Below are positions 18,614 through 21,010 of a DNA stretch of 21,010 bases, in pieces. The position numbers were made by a program, and so were the translations under genes. This DNA comes from an uncultured Eubacteriales bacterium. Lineage in GTDB: Bacteria > Bacillota > Clostridia > Oscillospirales > Oscillospiraceae. Every line of letters starts with the position of its first letter. Within the stretch, counting starts at the first letter, position 1. The stretch spans positions 1 through 21,010 of the forward strand of contig USIH01000023.1 of assembly GCA_900554705.1 (NCBI GenBank), read 5' to 3'. The notes beneath the pieces were generated by a model that ran no database searches, was not told where the DNA came from, and worked only from the letters and a program-made list of their open reading frames with translations.

Positions 18614-19699
18614 ATGAAATACGATCGTATCTACAATTTCTCCGCCGGTCCCGCCACAATGCCGGAACCGGTGCTCGAAGAGATCCGCGACGAAATGATG
18701 AACTATAAAGGCTCCGGAATGTGCGTCATGGAAATGTCCCACCGTTCCAAGGTCTTCCAGCAGATCATCGACGAGGCTGAGCAGGATCTGCGCGACCTGA
18801 TGGGCATTCCCGACAACTACAAGGTGCTCTTCATTCAGGGCGGCGCGACGCTTCAGTTCTCCATGATCCCGATGAACCTCATGAAAAACGGCAAGGCCGT
18901 CTACATCGAGACCGGCGCATGGTCGAAGAAGGCGATCGCCGAAGCGAAGAAGGTCGGCGAGGTCATCGTCGCCGCTTCCTCCAAGGACAAGAACTACACC
19001 TACGTCCCCGACTGCTCCGATCTGGACATCCCCGAGGACACCGACTACGTTTACATCTGCGAAAACGAGACCATCCACGGCGTTACGTGGAACAAGCTGC
19101 CCAACACGAAGGGGCACACGCTGGTCTCCGACCAGTCCTCGATGTTCCTGTCCCGTCCGTGCAACGTTGCCGACTACGGCATGATCTACGCGGGCGTGCA
19201 GAAGAACGTCGGCCCTGCGGGCATGGTGGTCGTCATCATCCGCGAGGATCTCATCCGCGACGATCTGACCGATCTGCCCATCTATCTGCAATACAAGACC
19301 CACGCCGACAACGGCTCCATGTACAACACGCCGAACTGCTGGGCGATCTACGTCTGCGGCAAGGTCTTCAAGTACCTCAAGAGCCTCGGCGGCCTGAGCG
19401 AGATGGAAAAGATCAACATCGACAAGGCAAAGGTGTTCTACGACTTCCTCGACGCCTCGAAGATGTTCACCGGCACCGTCGTCAAAGAGGATCGCAGCCT
19501 GATGAACATCCCGTTCGTCACCGCCTCGAAGGAGCTGGACGCCGAAGTCGTCGCCGCGACGAAGGCTGCGGGCTTCGACAACCTCAAGGGTCACAAATCC
19601 GTCGGCGGCCTGCGCGCCTCCATCTACAACGCCATGCCGAAGGACGGCGTGGTCGCTCTGGTCAACTTCCTGAAGAAGTACGAGGCGGAGCATCAATAA
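18614..19699 (+). CDS. serC: Phosphoserine aminotransferase
   Basis: This 361-aa protein has the usual SerC length. The ATG follows AGGAGGCAGCA. The N-terminus YNFSAGPATMPEPVLEE is diagnostic, and MEMSHRSKVF and FIQGGATLQFSMIPMNL (73-89) follow. The PLP site has VSDQSS with Asp173 and GVQKNVGPAG with the Schiff-base Lys197. SerC converts 3-phosphohydroxypyruvate plus glutamate to phosphoserine plus 2-oxoglutarate, and also acts in pyridoxal phosphate synthesis in some bacteria. It is class V of the aminotransferases, a cytoplasmic homodimer. serA follows after 78 bases, which include a GGGCGGA/TCCGCCC hairpin (19716-19736) without a T-run that may be a processing or stability element. It is the first gene of the serine/glutamate run. 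Confidence 0.97.
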   Translation: MKYDRIYNFSAGPATMPEPVLEEIRDEMMNYKGSGMCVMEMSHRSKVFQQIIDEAEQDLRDLMGIPDNYKVLFIQGGATLQFSMIPMNLMKNGKAVYIETGAWSKKAIAEAKKVGEVIVAASSKDKNYTYVPDCSDLDIPEDTDYVYICENETIHGVTWNKLPNTKGHTLVSDQSSMFLSRPCNVADYGMIYAGVQKNVGPAGMVVVIIREDLIRDDLTDLPIYLQYKTHADNGSMYNTPNCWAIYVCGKVFKYLKSLGGLSEMEKINIDKAKVFYDFLDASKMFTGTVVKEDRSLMNIPFVTASKELDAEVVAATKAAGFDNLKGHKSVGGLRASIYNAMPKDGVVALVNFLKKYEAEHQ

Positions 19700-19777
19700 G
19701 TTCTGATCTCTGTGGGGGCGGATCCGGTGTCCGCCCTTGCAGTGCGTAAATAATGAATTGACAAGGAGAGTTTACTT

Positions 19778-20686
19778 ATGCGTATTCTTATCACCGACGG
19801 CATGGACAAGACCGCAATGGCGGCGCTGCGCGAGCAGGGACACGAAGTGGTAGAGCAGTTCTACGAGCCGGACGAGCTGGGCAAAGCTCTGCGCGAGTTC
19901 GACGTCGTGGTCGTCCGCTCCAAGACCAAGGTCCGCGCGAACCACATCGACGAGGCCAAGGGCGGCCGGCTCAAGCTCATCATCCGCGGCGGCGTCGGCG
20001 TGGACAACATCGACGTCAAGTACGCCGAGGCCAACGGCATCAAGGTCATGAACACCCCGCGCGCTTCCTCCCAGTCCGTGGCAGAGCTTGCCATGGCGCA
20101 TATGTTCTCCTGCGCCCGCTATATCTCCATCGCAGGCGCGACCATGCGCGAAGACAAGTGGGAAAAGAAGGCCTATGGCAAGGGCATCGAGCTTTCCGGC
20201 AAGACCCTCGGCATCGTCGGCTACGGCCGCATCGGTCAGGCCCTCGGCAAGATGGCAAAAGCGATCGGCATGGACGTCATCGCCTTCGATATTTTCCACA
20301 TCCCCGGCATCGAAGAACAGCTCGGCATCCCCTATGTGGAAATGGATGAGCTGCTTGCCCGCGCCGATTTCATCAGTGTCCACGCGCCGGCAGTCGACGG
20401 CGGCGCGCTGATCAACGCCGAGCGCATCGCAAAAATGAAGGACGGCGTCGTGATCATCAACACCTCCCGCGGCACCAACGTCGATGAAGACGCGCTGCTC
20501 GCAGCGCTCGAGAGCGGCAAGGTTCGCTCGGCCGGTCTGGACGTTTACGCCGAAGAGCCTGCCAGGAACCACGCCCTGTACAGCCACCCCATGGTCTCCT
20601 GCACGCCGCACATCGGCGCCGCCACGCAGGAAGCCCAGAAGCGCATCGGTTCCGAGATCGTTTCCATCATTGAGAACTTCAAATAA
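19778..20686 (+). CDS. serA: D-3-phosphoglycerate dehydrogenase (short form)
   Basis: This 302-aa protein starts at MRILITDGMD, with AAGGAG before the ATG. The NAD-binding signature LGIVGYGRIGQALG is at 144-157, and RGGVGVDNID lies in the lid region. The catalytic trio of D-2-hydroxyacid dehydrogenases is present as Arg231 (NTSRGTNVDE), Glu260 (LDVYAEEP) and His278 (CTPHIGAAT). It has no C-terminal ACT domain, so the serine feedback control of the long SerA type is not expected. Other D-2-hydroxyacid dehydrogenases have the same fold, but its place after serC settles the likely role: oxidation of 3-phosphoglycerate to 3-phosphohydroxypyruvate. gdhA follows after 21 bases. Confidence 0.94.
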   Translation: MRILITDGMDKTAMAALREQGHEVVEQFYEPDELGKALREFDVVVVRSKTKVRANHIDEAKGGRLKLIIRGGVGVDNIDVKYAEANGIKVMNTPRASSQSVAELAMAHMFSCARYISIAGATMREDKWEKKAYGKGIELSGKTLGIVGYGRIGQALGKMAKAIGMDVIAFDIFHIPGIEEQLGIPYVEMDELLARADFISVHAPAVDGGALINAERIAKMKDGVVIINTSRGTNVDEDALLAALESGKVRSAGLDVYAEEPARNHALYSHPMVSCTPHIGAATQEAQKRIGSEIVSIIENFK

Positions 20687-20707
20687 AAGAAAAGGAGATC
20701 ATCAATT

Positions 20708-21010
20708 ATGAATCCCTATGTTCAGAGCGTTATCGAGAACGTCAAGAAGAAGCACGGCAATGAGCCGGAGTTCGTGCAGACGGTAGAGGAGGTTCTCTCC
20801 TCCATCTCCCCCGTGATCGACGCACACCCCGAGTATGTCAAGGCCGACCTGCTCAACCGCATGGTCGAGCCGGAGCGTATGTTCACCTTCCGCGTCGTCT
20901 GGATGGACGACAAGGGCGAGTACCACACCAACATCGGCTACCGCTGCCAGTTCAACGGCGCCATCGGCCCCTACAAGGGCGGCCTGCGCTTCCAGCCCAA
21001 TGTTTACCCC
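20708..21010 (+). CDS. gdhA: NADP-type glutamate dehydrogenase, N-terminal part (3' partial)
   Basis: The first 101 codons run off the window edge. AAAGGAG stands about 9 bases before the ATG. The sequence has the hexameric GdhA N-terminus: PERMFTFRVVWMDDKGE, then NIGYRCQFNGAIGPYKGGLR with the substrate-binding KGGLRF. It belongs to the ~445-aa small GDH class, usually NADP(H)-linked, that makes glutamate from 2-oxoglutarate and ammonia. That cofactor preference is a family expectation, since the Rossmann domain is outside the window. The close spacing to serA suggests co-transcription. SerC releases 2-oxoglutarate, which this enzyme can recycle to glutamate. Confidence 0.95.
   Translation, partial: MNPYVQSVIENVKKKHGNEPEFVQTVEEVLSSISPVIDAHPEYVKADLLNRMVEPERMFTFRVVWMDDKGEYHTNIGYRCQFNGAIGPYKGGLRFQPNVYP

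Noticed and set aside
18599..19696. Long minus-strand frame opposite serC, and a similar one opposite serA (19772-20611)
   Set aside because: Both mirror the third-position GC bias of serC and serA. No start signals or protein motifs were seen.

Overview
The window looks like a chromosomal segment from a GC-rich, spore-forming Firmicute, most likely a gut clostridium of the Oscillospiraceae type. The evidence is a SpoIIID gene, a SpoIVFB-like protease gene, strong GGAGG ribosome-binding sites, consensus sigma-A promoters, two sigma-E-like promoters, and short palindromic repeats of a kind I associate with that group. The taxonomic call is inference. Coding sequence is GC-rich throughout, except for roughly 3,780-7,990, which is clearly richer in A/T and looks acquired.

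Layout. (1) 1-2,617: an open frame joins most of an M16-type zinc peptidase, already open at the window edge, to a PheT that lacks its N-terminal tRNA-binding part. This is either a genomic deletion fusion or an assembly chimera. (2) 2,660-3,521: a sigma-E-like promoter, an 81-aa membrane protein, and an overlapping SpoIVFB-like M50 protease. (3) 3,518-3,812: a strong promoter, tRNA-Ser(UGA), tRNA-Ser(GCU) and a terminator. (4) 3,813-7,990: an A/T-richer island. It holds five 20-bp tandem repeats and a remnant ORF with its own promoter. A leftward gene set follows: a small membrane protein, then a 626-aa lipoprotein with a beta-propeller-like region and an HELSH metallopeptidase domain, then DUF2975, then an XRE regulator. 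A duplicated ~95-bp leader precedes both the lipoprotein gene and the DUF2975 gene. (5) 7,947-9,716: a decaying operon with a truncated TetR gene, an unidentified C-terminal fragment, an intact YoaP-type acetyltransferase and a frameshifted GNAT gene. (6) 9,713-12,184: a metal-efflux unit of a CsoR-type sensor, a P1B ATPase and a 53-aa membrane peptide, with C/G-rich palindromes in both promoters.

(7) 12,574-15,188: an autoregulated TetR operon of TetR, a DUF998 membrane protein, a Vat-like xenobiotic acetyltransferase and a frameshifted chloramphenicol-acetyltransferase-like gene. All four are joined by 4-bp stop/start overlaps. (8) 15,284-17,595: leftward DegV and DUF2974 hydrolase genes. 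(9) 17,613-17,928: spoIIID with a sigma-E-like promoter. (10) 17,929-18,540: a gene-free stretch packed with short inverted and tandem repeats. (11) 18,541-21,010: the serC-serA-gdhA run. Its products fit together: SerA and SerC make phosphoserine at the cost of glutamate, and GdhA can regenerate glutamate from the 2-oxoglutarate released.

No CRISPR array, rRNA gene or intact transposase was found. The best candidates for something new are the propeller/metallopeptidase lipoprotein with its duplicated leader, the possible SpoIVFA replacement next to the M50 protease, and the TetR acetyltransferase operon. The M16-PheT join is the first thing that needs an artefact check.
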